Counted from the stretch's first letter, positions 12,590 through 24,339 are shown. The stretch: 64,000 nt of DNA from Physella acuta (GCF_028476545.1 NW_026731679.1:248001-312000); one strand, 5' to 3'. Notes: a model not told the origin generated them from the sequence alone. Made by a program: numbers and translations.

Positions 12590-13561
12590 AACTAATAATA
12601 GTCATCATAACTCTTCTCGGTAAAACCTTAGTTTAGCATCATAATTTCCAAAGTAGCTACTAGCTAGTACTGTGCGCTGGAGGTAACTAATGAATATTTC
12701 TTTCATTTGGCCATATTTATTACATATTTTACATAATATAACAGATAATTGAATAACAAATCACAATCTATGACCAAACCAGCCAAAAATATCCTGGAAT
12801 AAACTTTAAACTACCCCGTTCGAGACAATGAGTAAATACAAACAGAGGCCATGTTTCAAAAACAATAATAGAGTGATTTCCCTTGAAGAATTATCTCTTT
12901 GCATGTCTGGTGTGTTGATTTTGTTGTTTAATTAAATTTTTTTGTATTGTTTTAATATATGCCTGTATAGTTTTTCCTTTTTTTTTCAATATAGTTGACA
13001 TGAATGACTAATAGACGTTTTCATACTTAATAGTGTGCATCCAAGACCACAACGATTGTTGTGAGGTTGAACTTTCTAGAATCTTGGGTATTCTTGAGGC
13101 TGACTCTCTGGAGTTGTGGCTTTCACTTTTGTTTGGATAGATTCCGATAGATGTTTACATTTTGGCAGTTATTTATTATATTCATATTGTCTATCAGCTG
13201 GACAAAAATAAAAAAAAAAATAGGTTCCTGAATAATTTAAGTTCCTTCAAATATTGTTACTGTTCTGTGGGAGGCTAGTTTTTAAAATAAACTTAGGGAC
13301 TAGCAATATAAAATACATAGAGAATACCAGTGCTGGGCTAGGGCATCAACACGGCTGTGGATGTAAACATCATGTGGTTTTGGTCATGTGTGTGCAACCT
13401 CTCCATTAGTTTGACCGAGAAAATTGTATACATAGTGTAGGTCTTGATAAGTAAATTTATAAAATCTAGATCTAAGTCAAATTTGAATGAAATAGTTCAT
13501 TTCTTTATATTCTAAAACTGGAAGAGGACACCATTGGTGTAGTGTTCATTCCGTAGTTTAA

Positions 13562-14491
13562 CCCTTTATCTACTGACGGTACTTATAAGTACCACTTTAA
13601 TTAAGTGCCTGTATTATTTTTAATTTAATACGAATTATTTTAAATTATTGAAGTAATTAATAGTATTGTCTCCCCTGAGTCGCCGGTAGTCGGTGGGATC
13701 AATGTTTTTTGAAAATTACTGGTGTGGCGGCATTTTCAATGTCTTGCTATAGCGGTAGTTATCAATTTTTCTGACAGTTCTCACACATGTTCTTGATTTC
13801 CCTTTGTTTTACCTTATTTTTCAAGTTTTCAACCCCAAATATTTTTTATTGGCACCTTCAATAGTCAGGTAAACGAGTTTAACTTCTAGTTATATACTTT
13901 TAATCAAATTGCCTTTGTATTAGATCGATGTTTACAAGTGGACTTATAAGTACCGTCAGGTGTAGACTTGTCATAACATTCTAGTAGGCTACAATTATAC
14001 TAGTATTACTAGTAGTTGTGTGCTGAATGACTAGGCTTTTGTTTGTTTATGCGGCTCGTTGTACTAGTTATTGGAAGCTTCCAGCAAAAGAATATTCATT
14101 CCGGCAACCATTGCTACACCAGAAAGACCACAGACAAGATTGAGGAAGCATGACATGTCGACTACTTTTGCTGTGTTTGAGGTCTAAGATGTGTTCCGAT
14201 AGAAAATCCAGTAAAAATCGTGTTCTAAATATACTGTTGTGCTATATTTATGTGTGAAAATTACAAAAAGTGATTGTTATAATGATTGCCGTGTTATTAG
14301 TTAATAAATTGTATCGTTTGTTCCTGTTTTGTAAAAAAAAATTTTTTGAAAAAAAATGTCCTAGTTTGGGCCATTACAAATTTATGAAACGAAATTTCCT
14401 TCGAAATATGCTTTGAATGTGCCAAAAGCAATATAGTAACGCATTGTTTAAGTAAAAATCTCATGCAGAACATTATTCCGTAAATAAAGGG
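13562..14491. mobile_element. piggyBac-like non-autonomous DNA transposon with empty site in B2
   Basis: The element is bounded by CCCTTTA...TAAAGGG inverted ends and flanked by TTAA on both sides (13558-13561 and 14492-14495). The paralogous site in B2 (about 30940) reads 'gtagtttaaaatagc' with a single TTAA, so the insertion is precise. TTAA targets and CCC-starting ends are piggyBac hallmarks. An inner inverted repeat, 'acttataagtacc' near 13580 and again near 13945, lies inside. A Cys-rich stretch in broken frames near 14190-14300 may be a relic of the transposase C-terminus, but this is weak. Confidence 0.85.
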
Positions 14492-15159
14492 TTAAAATAG
14501 CTAAGCTAGTTTAGAAGAGTGACAGTATCGTCCCCTAGCCTTCGTTGCACTACCTGTAAACAAATTAATAAATCCATATACATAAAACTTTTATGCATGC
14601 ACATATATTAGTTCCCAGCCATACGAATAAAATAGCATTGAAAGTTTTTACAATTGTTGCAAGAAATTACAAGTCCTATTGTGTACAAATATTGTCACAA
14701 AACTACAAAAAGTGCAAATTAGTGCCAAGCTGCCTGAAGAGATCAAGTGTTTATTAAGCTGTTTATGACAGTTTAGAACTGTAATTAAAATTAATTTTAA
14801 CACTTTTATTACATATTTGGATAAGATTAAGCACTTATTACTTACATTTAAAAACTAACAAAAGCAATTAAAGTTTTGATTTTTATTATTAATATCTTAG
14901 TATTTCTATTTTTAAAAAGAATTTTTAAGAAACTGGTAGCTTCAGATATTAATATGCAGTCCTAATTACTTTGCATTACTGGTTGTCTATTTTAAAATTA
15001 CATCTGACGGAGTAATCATTAGTAAACAGACTGACAAAAGTCTGGCATGTGTTACAAATTTTGCAATGTTTTTAGTAATAAGTTGTTTGGATTATTTAAT
15101 CTCCAGTTTAACATTTACATTTTTTAAATCATCAGTTCATATCTAAGAAGCTGTGCAGC

Positions 15160-17391
15160 ATGGAGGAGGAAACAGATGTGTTAGCTGCAGTTTCATCTAC
15201 TGTAGAAATACAGTCAAATGAATTGACAGAGTTTTCATCTTCTGAAGATTTGAAACCAGATCTATCGGCCATATTTTCATCTTCTGCTGGCATCAAAACA
15301 GAATTATTGACATTTATTAATTTCCAGGATATAAAACCTAACATGTCATTTAAAACTTCTCAAGATGTTAAACCTGATATTAATTCAGAATTTTCTTCTT
15401 CTAATGACATAAAAGTAAAACCAGAATTATCATTTTTTAATGTTCAGGATATAAAACCTAACATGTCATTTAAAACTTATCAAGATGTTAAACCTGATAA
15501 TACATTTTCAATTGAAAAAATTAATAAGAAACCTGCTGCATCAGCAGAATTTTTAACATCTGAAAGTTTAAAACCAGAATTATCAACTACTGAAAATTTA
15601 AAACAAGATTTCACAACAGAATTTTTATTTTTTGAGGATATACAAGAAAATGGACTTGAAGATAATCTACAATTGTCTAGGGACAACGAATATAAAATTT
15701 CTCAAAGATCTGAAAGTAATATGCATAACAATGCTCATTCTGAAGATAAGCCATATGAGTGTGATGTTTGTCATAAAAGGTTTTCTAGAAATTCTAATTT
15801 AAAACTACATAAAAAAGTTCATTCAGGAGATAAACCACATGAATGTGATGTTTGTCATAAAAGGTTTTATCAAGGTTCTAATTTAAGAGAACATAAAATG
15901 GTTCATTCAGGAGAAAGGCCACACGAATGTGATGTTTGTCATAAAAGATTTTCTAGTTCTCAGTTAAAAGCACATAAAAGGATTCATTCAGGAGATAAAC
16001 CACATGAATGTGATGTTTGTCATAAAAGGTTTTCTCATATTTGTTATTTAAGAAATCATAAAATGGTTCATTCAGGAGAAAGGCCACATGAATGTGCTGT
16101 TTGTCATAAAAAGTTTAGTCAGAAGATACATTTATCATTACACAAAAAAGTTCATTCTGGTGATAAGCCATATAAGTGTGAGGTCTGTCTTAAAAGGTTT
16201 TCTCAAAGTTCTCATTTAAGAGAACATAAAAAAGTTCATTCAGGAGAAAGGCCATATAAATGTGATGTTTGTTATAAAAGGTTTTCTATAAGTTCTAATT
16301 TAAAAAGACATAAAAAAGTTCATTCAGAAAATCTACAATTGTCTAGGGACAACGGAAATAAAATTGTTTATTATCATCAAACATTTTCTCAAAGTTCTGA
16401 AAGTAATATGCATAACAATGTTCATTCTAAAGATAAGCCATATAAGTGTGAGGTCTGTCTTAAAAGGTTTTCTCAAAGTTCTCATTTAAGAGAACATAAA
16501 ATGGTTCATTCAGGAGAAAGGCCACATGAATGTGATGTTTGTCATAAAAGATTTTCTAGTTCTCAGTTAAGAGCACATAAAAAGATTCATTCAGGAGATA
16601 AACCCCATGAATGTGATGTTTGTCATAAAAGGTTTTCTAGAAATTGTGAATTAAAAATACATAAAAATGTTCATTCTGGAGAAAAGCCATATGAATGTGA
16701 TATTTGTCATAAAAAGTTTAGTCAGAAGATAAATTTGTCATATCACAAAAATGTTCATTCTGGAGATAAGCCATATGAATGTGATGTTTGTCATCACAAG
16801 TTTTCTCAAAGGTGTAACTTCAGTACACATAAAAAGAAGCATTCAGAAGAAAAGGCATATAATTCTGGAGATAAGCCATATGAATGTGATGTTTGTCATA
16901 AAAGGTTTTCTCAAAGTTCTGGTTTAAGTTATCACAAATATGTTCATTCTGGAGATAAGCCATTTGAATGTGATGTTTGTCATAAAAGGTTTACTCGAAG
17001 GTCTACCTTAGGTAAACATAAAAAGATTCATTCAGGAGAAAAGATGTATAATTGTGATGTATGTCATAAAAAATTTGTGGATATGAAGGATCTCTTACGA
17101 CATAAAATTGTTCATTCTGGAGATAAGCCATTTGAATGTGATGTTTGTCTGAAAAGATTTTCAAATAGTTCTCATTTAAGAAGACATAAAAAGGTTCATA
17201 CAGGTGAAAGGCCACATAAATGTGATGTTTGTCAGAAAAGGTTTTTAGATAGTTCTAACTTAAGTAAACATAAAAAGGTTCATTCAGGTGAAAGGCCACA
17301 TGAATGTGATGTTTGTCATAAAAGATTTTCTAGAAATTTTACTTTAAGAACACATAAAAAGATTCATTCGGAAAGGCCACCTGAATCATGA
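15160..17391 (+). CDS. C2H2 zinc-finger protein B1, 18 fingers, acidic N-terminus
   Basis: A 743-residue uninterrupted frame starting at the ATG at 15160 (MEEETDVLAAVSS). Residues 1-195 are acidic and repetitive. The motif QDIKPNMSFKT-x-QDVKPD occurs at 56-73 and 96-113, exactly 40 residues apart. SUMO-acceptor-like sites (psi-K-x-E) occur as IKTE 45-48, VKPE 86-89 and LKPE 137-140. From residue 201 there are 18 complete C2H2 fingers with HSGE/DKPH-type linkers. Fingers 3 and 9 (FSSSQLKAH, FSSSQLRAH) have only 11 residues between the second Cys and first His. A second copy of the pre-array linker (ENLQLSRDN...SESNMHNNVHS) sits inside the array after finger 7, showing an internal duplication of linker plus fingers. 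A likely nuclear DNA-binding regulator; the N-terminus is not KRAB, ZAD or BTB. The start is supported by conservation with B2; upstream 'aatcatcag' could be a splice acceptor for a 5' UTR exon. Confidence 0.85.
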   Translation: MEEETDVLAAVSSTVEIQSNELTEFSSSEDLKPDLSAIFSSSAGIKTELLTFINFQDIKPNMSFKTSQDVKPDINSEFSSSNDIKVKPELSFFNVQDIKPNMSFKTYQDVKPDNTFSIEKINKKPAASAEFLTSESLKPELSTTENLKQDFTTEFLFFEDIQENGLEDNLQLSRDNEYKISQRSESNMHNNAHSEDKPYECDVCHKRFSRNSNLKLHKKVHSGDKPHECDVCHKRFYQGSNLREHKMVHSGERPHECDVCHKRFSSSQLKAHKRIHSGDKPHECDVCHKRFSHICYLRNHKMVHSGERPHECAVCHKKFSQKIHLSLHKKVHSGDKPYKCEVCLKRFSQSSHLREHKKVHSGERPYKCDVCYKRFSISSNLKRHKKVHSENLQLSRDNGNKIVYYHQTFSQSSESNMHNNVHSKDKPYKCEVCLKRFSQSSHLREHKMVHSGERPHECDVCHKRFSSSQLRAHKKIHSGDKPHECDVCHKRFSRNCELKIHKNVHSGEKPYECDICHKKFSQKINLSYHKNVHSGDKPYECDVCHHKFSQRCNFSTHKKKHSEEKAYNSGDKPYECDVCHKRFSQSSGLSYHKYVHSGDKPFECDVCHKRFTRRSTLGKHKKIHSGEKMYNCDVCHKKFVDMKDLLRHKIVHSGDKPFECDVCLKRFSNSSHLRRHKKVHTGERPHKCDVCQKRFLDSSNLSKHKKVHSGERPHECDVCHKRFSRNFTLRTHKKIHSERPPES

Positions 17392-18360
17392 TGAATGTTA
17401 TGTTTGTCCTATAAGGTTTGCTTGGAAATGTGGTTTATTAAGAGATAATTTTGTTCTTTTGGGGGAAAAGCCATATGAATTAGATGTTTGTCCTAAATGA
17501 TTTACTCAGAATAGTTATTTAATTCTGGAGATAAGCCGTATGAATGTGATGTTTGTCATAAAAGGTTTACTTGAAAATCTAACTTAGGTAAACATAAAAA
17601 GATTCATTCAGGAGAAAATTGTGATGTTTGTCATAAAAAATTTGTGGATACGCAGGATCTCTTACGACATAAAATTGTTCATTCTGGAGATAAGCCATTT
17701 GAATGTGATGTTTGTCTGAAAAGATTTTCAAATAGTTCTCATTTAAGAAGACATAAAAAGGTTCATACAGGTGAAAGGCCACATGAATGTGATGTTTGTC
17801 AGAAAAGGTTTTCAAATAGTTCTCATTTAAGAACACATAAAAAGGTTCATTCAGGAGATTAACCACATGAATGTGATGTTTAATATAATATGTTTTCTCA
17901 ATATTCCAATTTAAGAACACAAAAATATTCATTCAGATGAAAGGCCACATGATGAATGTGATGTTTGTCCTATAAAATTTGCTTGTAAGTGTGATTTATT
18001 AAGACAATTTTGTTCATTTGGGAAAAAATCCATATGAATTTGATGTTAATCCTAAATGATTTACTCAGAATAGTTTAACTACACATAAAAAAACTTTTTT
18101 TTGGCCATAAATGGTTTTTTTACGTTCTCAATTAAGTGCACATGAAAAAGTTCATTTATGAGACAAGCTATATGAAAGTGGTATATGTCATTAAAGGTTT
18201 TCTAGAAGTTGTAGTCTAATTGATGTTTTACATAAACAATTTTCTCAAATTTAAATAGTCTAAAAAAATTCATTCTAGATCTATATGTAAGACAGAGGAA
18301 TTTGATGTTGGTAAGGAAATATTTTCTTATAATTTTACTTTATATAGTCAAAGAAATTCA
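17392..18360 (+). pseudogene. decayed finger array downstream of B1
   Basis: After the B1 stop the DNA still reads as finger units in shifting frames, e.g. 17644-17862 gives DLLRHKIVHSGDKPFECDV and two further NSSHLR fingers with intact ligands, then increasingly eroded units to about 18.3 kb (CPIRF, FTQNS, FSQYSNL remnants). The same remnants follow B2 (33243-34020) and occur in B3, so the array was longer before the block duplicated and its 3' part was already lost or was lost in each copy. Confidence 0.75.
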
Positions 18361-19520
18361 TCATGACTTAAAACCAATTTAAAATCATTTTTTAACATAA
18401 ACAATTAATATCTATAGCAAATTGTTATTAATAAATTTCTTATAATTTTTCTCTGCACATAACTTCCAATAGTGAGCCATAGTTGATAAACATTTGTATT
18501 ATAAAAAGGTTCTTTTGTCAAAGAGTATACCTCGTCAATTATTATAGATACTCGAAAAAGAAATTGTATTCTGACTGTAAAAGGAAGTAGCATCCTATTG
18601 TCAGCTGCATGTGTACATTTCTTCTTTAAGTATCCTACTTCTTTTTGTGTTATTTGTAAATATGTATGATAGGAGAAGTAAGCTATCACTTTAGGGGCCG
18701 AGGGTTTTATTTTTATACCAGCATGATTTTGTTCAGGCCACACAGTTAATTTGCCTGTTTCAGATTATATAAAGTTGACAATGCACATTCATTGGGATAA
18801 GGAACCTGATGAAACCAATTACACATTAACAATAACAGAAGCTAATTAAAATAAAACACGCTGTTCAAGTTTAATGTATTATTTACATTTACTAGATGTT
18901 TACAATATATGTAGGCCCTACTGTTAAACAATTCTTAACTTTATAGTATTTACACTACTCACTAACAGCTCAATCGGACAAACAGTGACATGACAGAATA
19001 TCGTGTTAACAGTTAATAGGACCTACATTAGACAAGTACAATGACATCAGGCCGGCAGTCACAGTGGCATCTGGCCAACAGGTACGGTGACATCAAAACT
19101 TCCGAGCAGACAAAATATTTTTGTAAAAACTTTTTCATCTTTTGCTAAATGCCTTTAATCATTATATTGAGAGGTATAGAATCACAAATCCTATGACCAA
19201 ACTCTACTGGCTGCAATGTATAACTCAAACAGACCATATGTAAAAACTTCCTCTCCCTCCCCACTATTTACATGTCTTATGGAACTAACCCCAAGTTTCA
19301 TGTTGCTCCAACCATTGCTAAGGCTTATGGTCACTTTCTTACTTTTGCTAGATGTTTTTTTTTAAAGTTTATTTAAATGCATTTGTAACAAGTTATATAT
19401 AGATTTTTATCTTTCTTCACACCTTCTCAATATGAACTTTATGCCAAATCTCAGACTCGTCTTTGCATGCTATGTGATTGAAAAGATAATAAAATAATTT
19501 TCTTCACTTATTCATATAGG
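18361..19520. other. 3' flank of B1, non-coding
   Basis: AT-rich DNA conserved with B2 (34030-35400) and, inverted, with B3 (55850-57000). A minus-strand open frame of about 110 codons at 18405-18743 recurs in the copies only in shortened, frame-disturbed form, so it is not supported as a gene. Confidence 0.5.
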
Positions 19521-19606
19521 CCAGGGGTTCCCGCGGGCGCCATGGTGCCCGCTGAACGATTCGTATGTGTCCGCCTCTAACTATTCGACAAAGACAGAAT
19601 TTTTTG

Positions 19607-20430
19607 CTTTGTGTCTACCCTTATTTGGGGCCTTAGCGGGGTGTGTTAACTGTATTGTTATCAATGTGGATGTTGTATAGGTAAACCAATGGCTTCGTGC
19701 TGCTCCTTGTGTAGGATAGATTGGTTCTACCATGATGATTTTTATTGCAAGTTATTTTAATTGGCTAATTTATTGGTTAGTGATTAATTGTGGTTTTGAG
19801 AATTGATTTAGAATTCTAGGATTAGCGGTAGTATGTGGGATTAGTACTTTACTCGAGGCTTTAGATATCTTTAGTAGTAATCAGTAGTATTTAAACATAT
19901 GTATATATTGATGTATATATTTTTCCATGCATTTTCTTATGTTTTCCTTTTCTTTTTTCTCTCTCCCCCACCCCCTTCCAGTGAGGTTGTGTGTGCAACT
20001 TGGCTGGGTGTTTTGTATATATTGTTTTGTACGTAGTGTTTAGGACGTATTGTTTTGTATGTATTGTTTTGTTTGATGTTTGGTGCGGATATTAGAATGC
20101 GTTTCGGTGTCAGCACTGGTAAGGATGGTTGCCTGTGTGTTCAGAGCCTAGACTCCGAGGTACCGAAGGTACATAATATCCCATTCAACGTTGTGTTTTG
20201 TTTGGTGATTGTTTAGTGTTGCATTAGGATGTTTTGAATTTGACTTAATGTTTACGTTTTTTTTTGTACCATTTTATTTCATGCAATAAATTCTGTAAAT
20301 TGTTTAGTTTTTTTGTTTTATTTGTAGTGGTTTGTGTTTTTATTTAGACTAAGGTTAAGGATAAGATTTAACCACCGTGGGTTTCACCATGGTTGCACTG
20401 ACCTAGGGAAGGGTAGATAGATGGTTATGG
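19607..20430 (+). repeat. dispersed repeat R, copy 1
   Basis: Matches 50660-51240: both start at 'tgctttgtgtct', share 'ggggccttagcgg' and 'tggttctac', pass through a region rich in 'gttttgt', an AATAAA-type signal, and end with 'gcactgacc' and 'agggaagggtagatagat'. Class unknown; the layout would suit the 3' part of a terminal repeat or a retroelement 3' end. Directly upstream (19523) lies 'caggggttcccgcgggcgcc', which resembles a hAT terminus without a matching partner. Confidence 0.5.
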
Positions 20431-20954
20431 TTATTAGGTTGCTGTTCTACTGCGCTATGTTGCAGTGTAGTGAGAGGGTTTAATTTACTTGACTCAGCCA
20501 ACAACCATTTGACTCCTCTCCAATACCAGGGAGAGAGTATTACACCTTGAGAACCACTAAGGCTATATTATATTCAGACAGATCAACGATAAACGATCAG
20601 AAATAAGATGAACCAAGAAATCCTTGTACGAATCTTTTAATCTTGTACCTACATATGTCTATCTTCCTAAACCCTATCTCTCAACTTGAGTCCTGTCAAT
20701 CAACACACGTCCATTCACACCAACAATAAGGATTCGACTAACTCACCCACAAGTTCATAGCAACCAACTCTCTAACCTAAAACGTCACTATCTTTCCTAT
20801 CTCGTCACACATTCACTCGTTCAATATACGGCCGCACCATCAATCGTGCCTTACCGATTTCCCCAGTCAAACATGCATCATAACATAGATAATATGGTCA
20901 ATTACATAGGTTTAGTCTCATCAAATGAAATATGGTCATTTGTTCTTAGTCTTT
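20431..20954. other. intergenic, partly repetitive
   Basis: No gene seen. The stretch 20720-20830 ('caccaa', 'taactcac', 'agcaacca', 'gtcactatctttc') resembles 23010-23080 inside the insertion in A2, suggesting one unnamed repeat family. Confidence 0.4.
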
Positions 20955-21160
20955 ATGTAAATCATCATCATCTTCTTTTCGTGTCCAAGAACATGAAGTA
21001 GAGTTCATTTTTCAGAGACTTCAGCACCTAAAGGGATAGTGTGGTCAGCACTATGCCCAGCCGTCTTTGCTTTCCATAATGTTAGTCAGGTACACATCAG
21101 AGCTGGGTGAACTCTGGAACATTCTACTGACTTTACCCCGCATTCAAACTCGAGACTTAT
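20955..21160 (-). mobile_element. tRNA-derived-type SINE, mollusc core family
   Basis: Read on the minus strand it contains 'gagttcacccagctctgatg', then 'gtacctgac', 'gaaagcaaagacggctgggc', 'gtgctgaccacac' and a 3' 'gatgatgat' tail. From memory this layout matches a SINE core common in gastropods and bivalves. The 5' promoter part is eroded ('cgagtttgaatg' may be a B-box relic). No target duplication was identified. Confidence 0.6.
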
Positions 21161-21780
21161 TTTAGAAAATACTGTTAGTTTATTTAACCACATGCCACAT
21201 ACATTAATTTAACCTGCATTCAAGTTCGAGACTTAATTTTGTAAATACTATGAGTTTATTTAACAAAAGAGTTAATAGCTGGCCACATACAATTTGAAAA
21301 ATACAACCTCAACACAAACGCAATTAGAAATGAATCTCAACAATAATGTTTACAGCTGAGAAAAATTTATGTCAAAATTTATAAACATAATTAACAAAAT
21401 TAAAGAATCCAACAGGTAAATAAAAAAAACAGAAATAGGCATATATTTCAGATTAGACAGAATTTAACTATTTAATTGACAATTTAAAACCAAATTAATG
21501 TAAATTAAAAAAAAAACCCAGAAAATTAAAAAAAAATATTTGTGTAATAATTAGCTCTTTAGAAATAAAGAGGAGAATTTGGTTAAGATAGTGTTAAAAG
21601 ACTGCTAATTGTGACATCACTTCTACTGATGCACAAAGCCCAGTACAAAACATTAAGACCTTAATTTTGCAAAATACTAATGCTTTTTTAAATTGATAGA
21701 ACTTGTGGTAATTTAAATAAAGTTTGATAATTTACAGGAACTTAAATAACTTAAATAATATTAAAAGTTTAAAAGAAAAG
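21161..21780. other. AT-rich intergenic
   Basis: Contains two diverged copies of a short unit ('cattcaa.ttcgagactta..tttt', about 21140-21200 and 21220-21290), distantly echoed at 36470-36600. No gene seen. Confidence 0.4.
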
Positions 21781-22395
21781 CAAGTGTAACAGTCATCATC
21801 CAAAATTAAACTGTCACTACTATCAAAATGCTGTATTGGTTTGATAATTACATTTAAAGTTGATAAGATGACATAAAGAATCAAGTGTGTAATTTTTCAA
21901 CACCATTTGTCTCGTTATGGGTTTAAATTAATCCTATGATGTAGCCTCAACAGAGATTGACGAGGTGTTACATCGCTGCAGATATTTCAGAAAAACTGTT
22001 AATTAACAAGTTTATTTTCTTATGTGTCCAATAAATTTCAATGTGTATCATAAGCAATAGAAAAGCTTTATCATATGTTAAAGACAAGAATATAAAAGCC
22101 TAAACGGCTTAACTATTACTAGTAAATGTGTCAACATAAATCAAATTACTAGTTATATAAGAAAATACAGTTACCAAAACTTCAGATAAGCTTCAAATAG
22201 AAAGAAGGTAACACAGACTTCCAATAAATAACACAATACATTTCTTGATATGTGACAAGCAGATATAAAAAAACTTATAAAAAGTAAAAAAAAAAAAAAA
22301 TTTACAGTATGATGGCTTTGAAAGAGACACAAGCCCACTGTTGGAAATAGCTGTAACTTGAGCAGATTAAACATTTTACAACCCCCCCCCCCCCC

Positions 22396-23140
22396 ATGTG
22401 AGAATATCAGACAACATAGGCAGTCATTATACCATTACACGTCTAGACGACACAGGTGACAATTTATTGACAAGATGAAAATAGGTTTTTCTTCTGATAT
22501 TTATTATACACATTCTGGAGAGAGCCGACTCAGAGGCTTTGAAAGAAGATCCCTCCGAAGCATCCTCAGGATAAAGTGGGATGACAAAGTCCCAAACAAG
22601 GAAATATGGCGAAGGACAGGATTAAACGACATTGTTTCAGAAGTTCGAACGAGGAGATGGAGATTGCTGGGCCATGTCCTACGCATGAGCAAAAAAAAAG
22701 ACTCCCCAACATGGCGCTGAAGTGGAAAGAGAAATAGAGGAAGACCACTGGGAACATGGAGGAGGGAGATAGAAGAAGAAGTACAGGCTACTGGCAAAAC
22801 CTGGCATGAACTAAAGTGGCTCGCCCAGGACAGGGTGGAATGGCGGAGATTTGTTGCTGCCCTATACTCCACAGGGAGTGATGAGGATTAAGTAAGTAAG
22901 TAATTTATTATACACATTCTGCTTATAATCGTCATCCATATGAATGTCTCACAATTCTCGCTACTGACTGAGTCACACTGGTCATATACACCCTTTCACC
23001 AAGACTAAGATTAACTCACACGCACAATACACAGCAACCAGTTTCTACACAAAATGTCACTATCTTTCATTATTATGTCATCATTATATCTTTCACACCA
23101 ACACCAACATACCTTGATTAACTACACATCATAACACTGT
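22396..23140. repeat. A2-specific insertion of unknown class, host to a LINE
   Basis: A1 and A3 lack this sequence between the gene and its 3' flank. It follows a C-run (22381-22395) and ends near 'catcataacac'. Part of it resembles 20720-20830. It begins tgtgag and ends taaca, which would fit a small terminal repeat, but no target duplication is visible. Confidence 0.4.
22518..22902 (+). mobile_element. 5'-truncated LINE 3' end with TAAG tail
   Basis: Encodes the C-terminal tail of a LINE reverse-transcriptase ORF: RLRGFERRSLRSILRIKW, NKEIWRRTGLNDIVSEV, RRWRLLGHVLRMS, and, after one frame change near 22715, RGRPLGTWRREIEEEV and RFVAALYST. It ends TAAGTAAGTAA. A 19-bp target duplication (atttattatacacattctg) flanks it at 22499-22517 and 22903-22921. 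The frame change and 5' truncation mean it is dead on arrival; the crisp duplication points to a fairly recent insertion. The clade (CR1/RTE/Nimb-like) is not settled. Confidence 0.85.
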
Positions 23141-23165
23141 TTGTAGTGTGTCTTCAGTAGTATGT

Positions 23166-24339
23166 TTAAACTAGATGAATATGCTGTTTATGTGAGATTA
23201 AAGTTACATATTGACTGAATCGTTTGTCACATAGGTTGCAACAAAATGGCTTCTCACCAGAGTGAGTCCTTAAATGACCTCTTAGAGAACTTCTAGAAGC
23301 TGTTGAATAGTCACAAGCATTGCATGTGAAAGGCTTACTGTTCATGTGAACTCTTTTATGTTCTGAGAAAGGACTTTTATCATTTGTTGTGTATTCACAA
23401 TTTGAACACTTATACATTAAATCCACAGTGTGTATGCTCATGTAAACTCTTAAATTTTTTTTGATGGTAAAAGATTTCTCACACAATGAACATCTGAAAG
23501 GTCTGTACTTGAAATGTCTCTTTACAAGGTGCAGGTCATATTCGTCTGGTAAGTTAAAGCCTCTGCCACAATGACTACTTATGTAAAGCTTCAAAGGTGT
23601 ATGCATCAGTTGATGGGACAACAGGTGAGCTAAAGAAACATTTCAATGGAGTGTGCACAATTTTATGAGAAGCCAAATGAGATAAGGTTTTAAAACTTTT
23701 TTGGCAAATGTCACACACAAAATTCTCTGCTGGAGGCTCGCTGCCTCTCTGTTTACCATTATGGTATAGTTGACAAGTTTTACAATTCTCCAGGGCACAT
23801 TCATATAACTGTAACTTTTGAGGTCCAGTTGTTTGATTTTTATGATTTATCTGCAATTTTTCACACGGTTTGAATATAGTGGGGTACAACTCAGCTGTCT
23901 TTTCATTAGTTGATAATAAATTTTTTTTCTCCTCCAGTATTGAGCATCTGAATTCAACATTTCCACAATTTGAAGAAGTTAATCTGTAATTTGTTGAGAA
24001 TTTACAAGAAGATAACACTGTTTTCTTTTTGAAGTTTTTCTTTAGTAATTCAGCAGCAATGTTTTCTTTATAGAAAGCCACATGAACTTTGGTGTGATGT
24101 TTTTTCAGCTTACTCCATTTTCCGGTGGTATAAGCACAAAACTCACACGCCATCCTATCCTTTGGATGAAATTCTTTTTTATGTTTAGCAAACAACGGCT
24201 CCGCTGCAACTATAAAATCACAAAAACAACAGCTTATAGCTTGCACTTCTGTGTGCTTTTTATTCCAATGTGTTCGTAATCTTTCAAAAGATGAAAATGT
24301 TCTTGAACAGATGTCACAGTGACCTACTTGCTCTCTCAT
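23166..24339 (-). pseudogene. C2H2 zinc-finger gene A2, internally deleted
   Basis: Starts at the ATG at 24339 (MREQVGHCDICSRTF) and stays open to 23575, covering the three N-terminal fingers, the fingerless linker (with CALENCKTCQLYHNGK) and finger 4 (CDICQKSFKTLSHLASHKIVH). It then switches to the frame of 23621-23166, which carries the last five fingers and ends SHKQHIHLV. Relative to A1 about four fingers (roughly 330 bp) are missing at the switch: the sequence jumps from HTPLKC to the SHQLMHTPLK repeat, so deletion between similar finger units is likely. The two halves are individually better preserved than in A1. If a short intron or frameshift tolerance existed this could still make a product, but a pseudogene is the simpler call. 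Confidence 0.75.

Larger units (their letters stand above)
12590..19520. repeat. segmental duplication block B, copy B1
   Basis: Similar in the same orientation to 29993-35400 (B2), including about 2.5 kb upstream of the coding region and about 1 kb downstream of the finger remnants. The left edge begins close to 'ggtaaaaccttagtttagc', the terminal inverted repeat of element E (see 25071-26339). Homology stops at about 19520, where an unrelated repeat begins, whereas B2 and B3 continue further. B1 alone carries a piggyBac-like insertion at 13562. Confidence 0.85.

Noticed and set aside
15132-17932. Minus-strand frames across the B zinc-finger genes
   Set aside because: Mirror images of the finger codons (e.g. 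repeating FYVFLNEN); stop-poor antisense of a biased coding sequence.
18405-18743. Conserved small gene downstream of B (WPEQ/RPEQ..HAGIKIK frame)
   Set aside because: Present in three copies only because the block is duplicated; the frame shortens and shifts among copies, so no sign of constraint.
22381-22396. Long homopolymer runs (also at 26874, 34905, 35041, 39063, 48173, 53133, 54757) as signals
   Set aside because: C-runs and G-runs recur mainly inside MITEs and may partly be sequencing or assembly uncertainty; no function can be argued.
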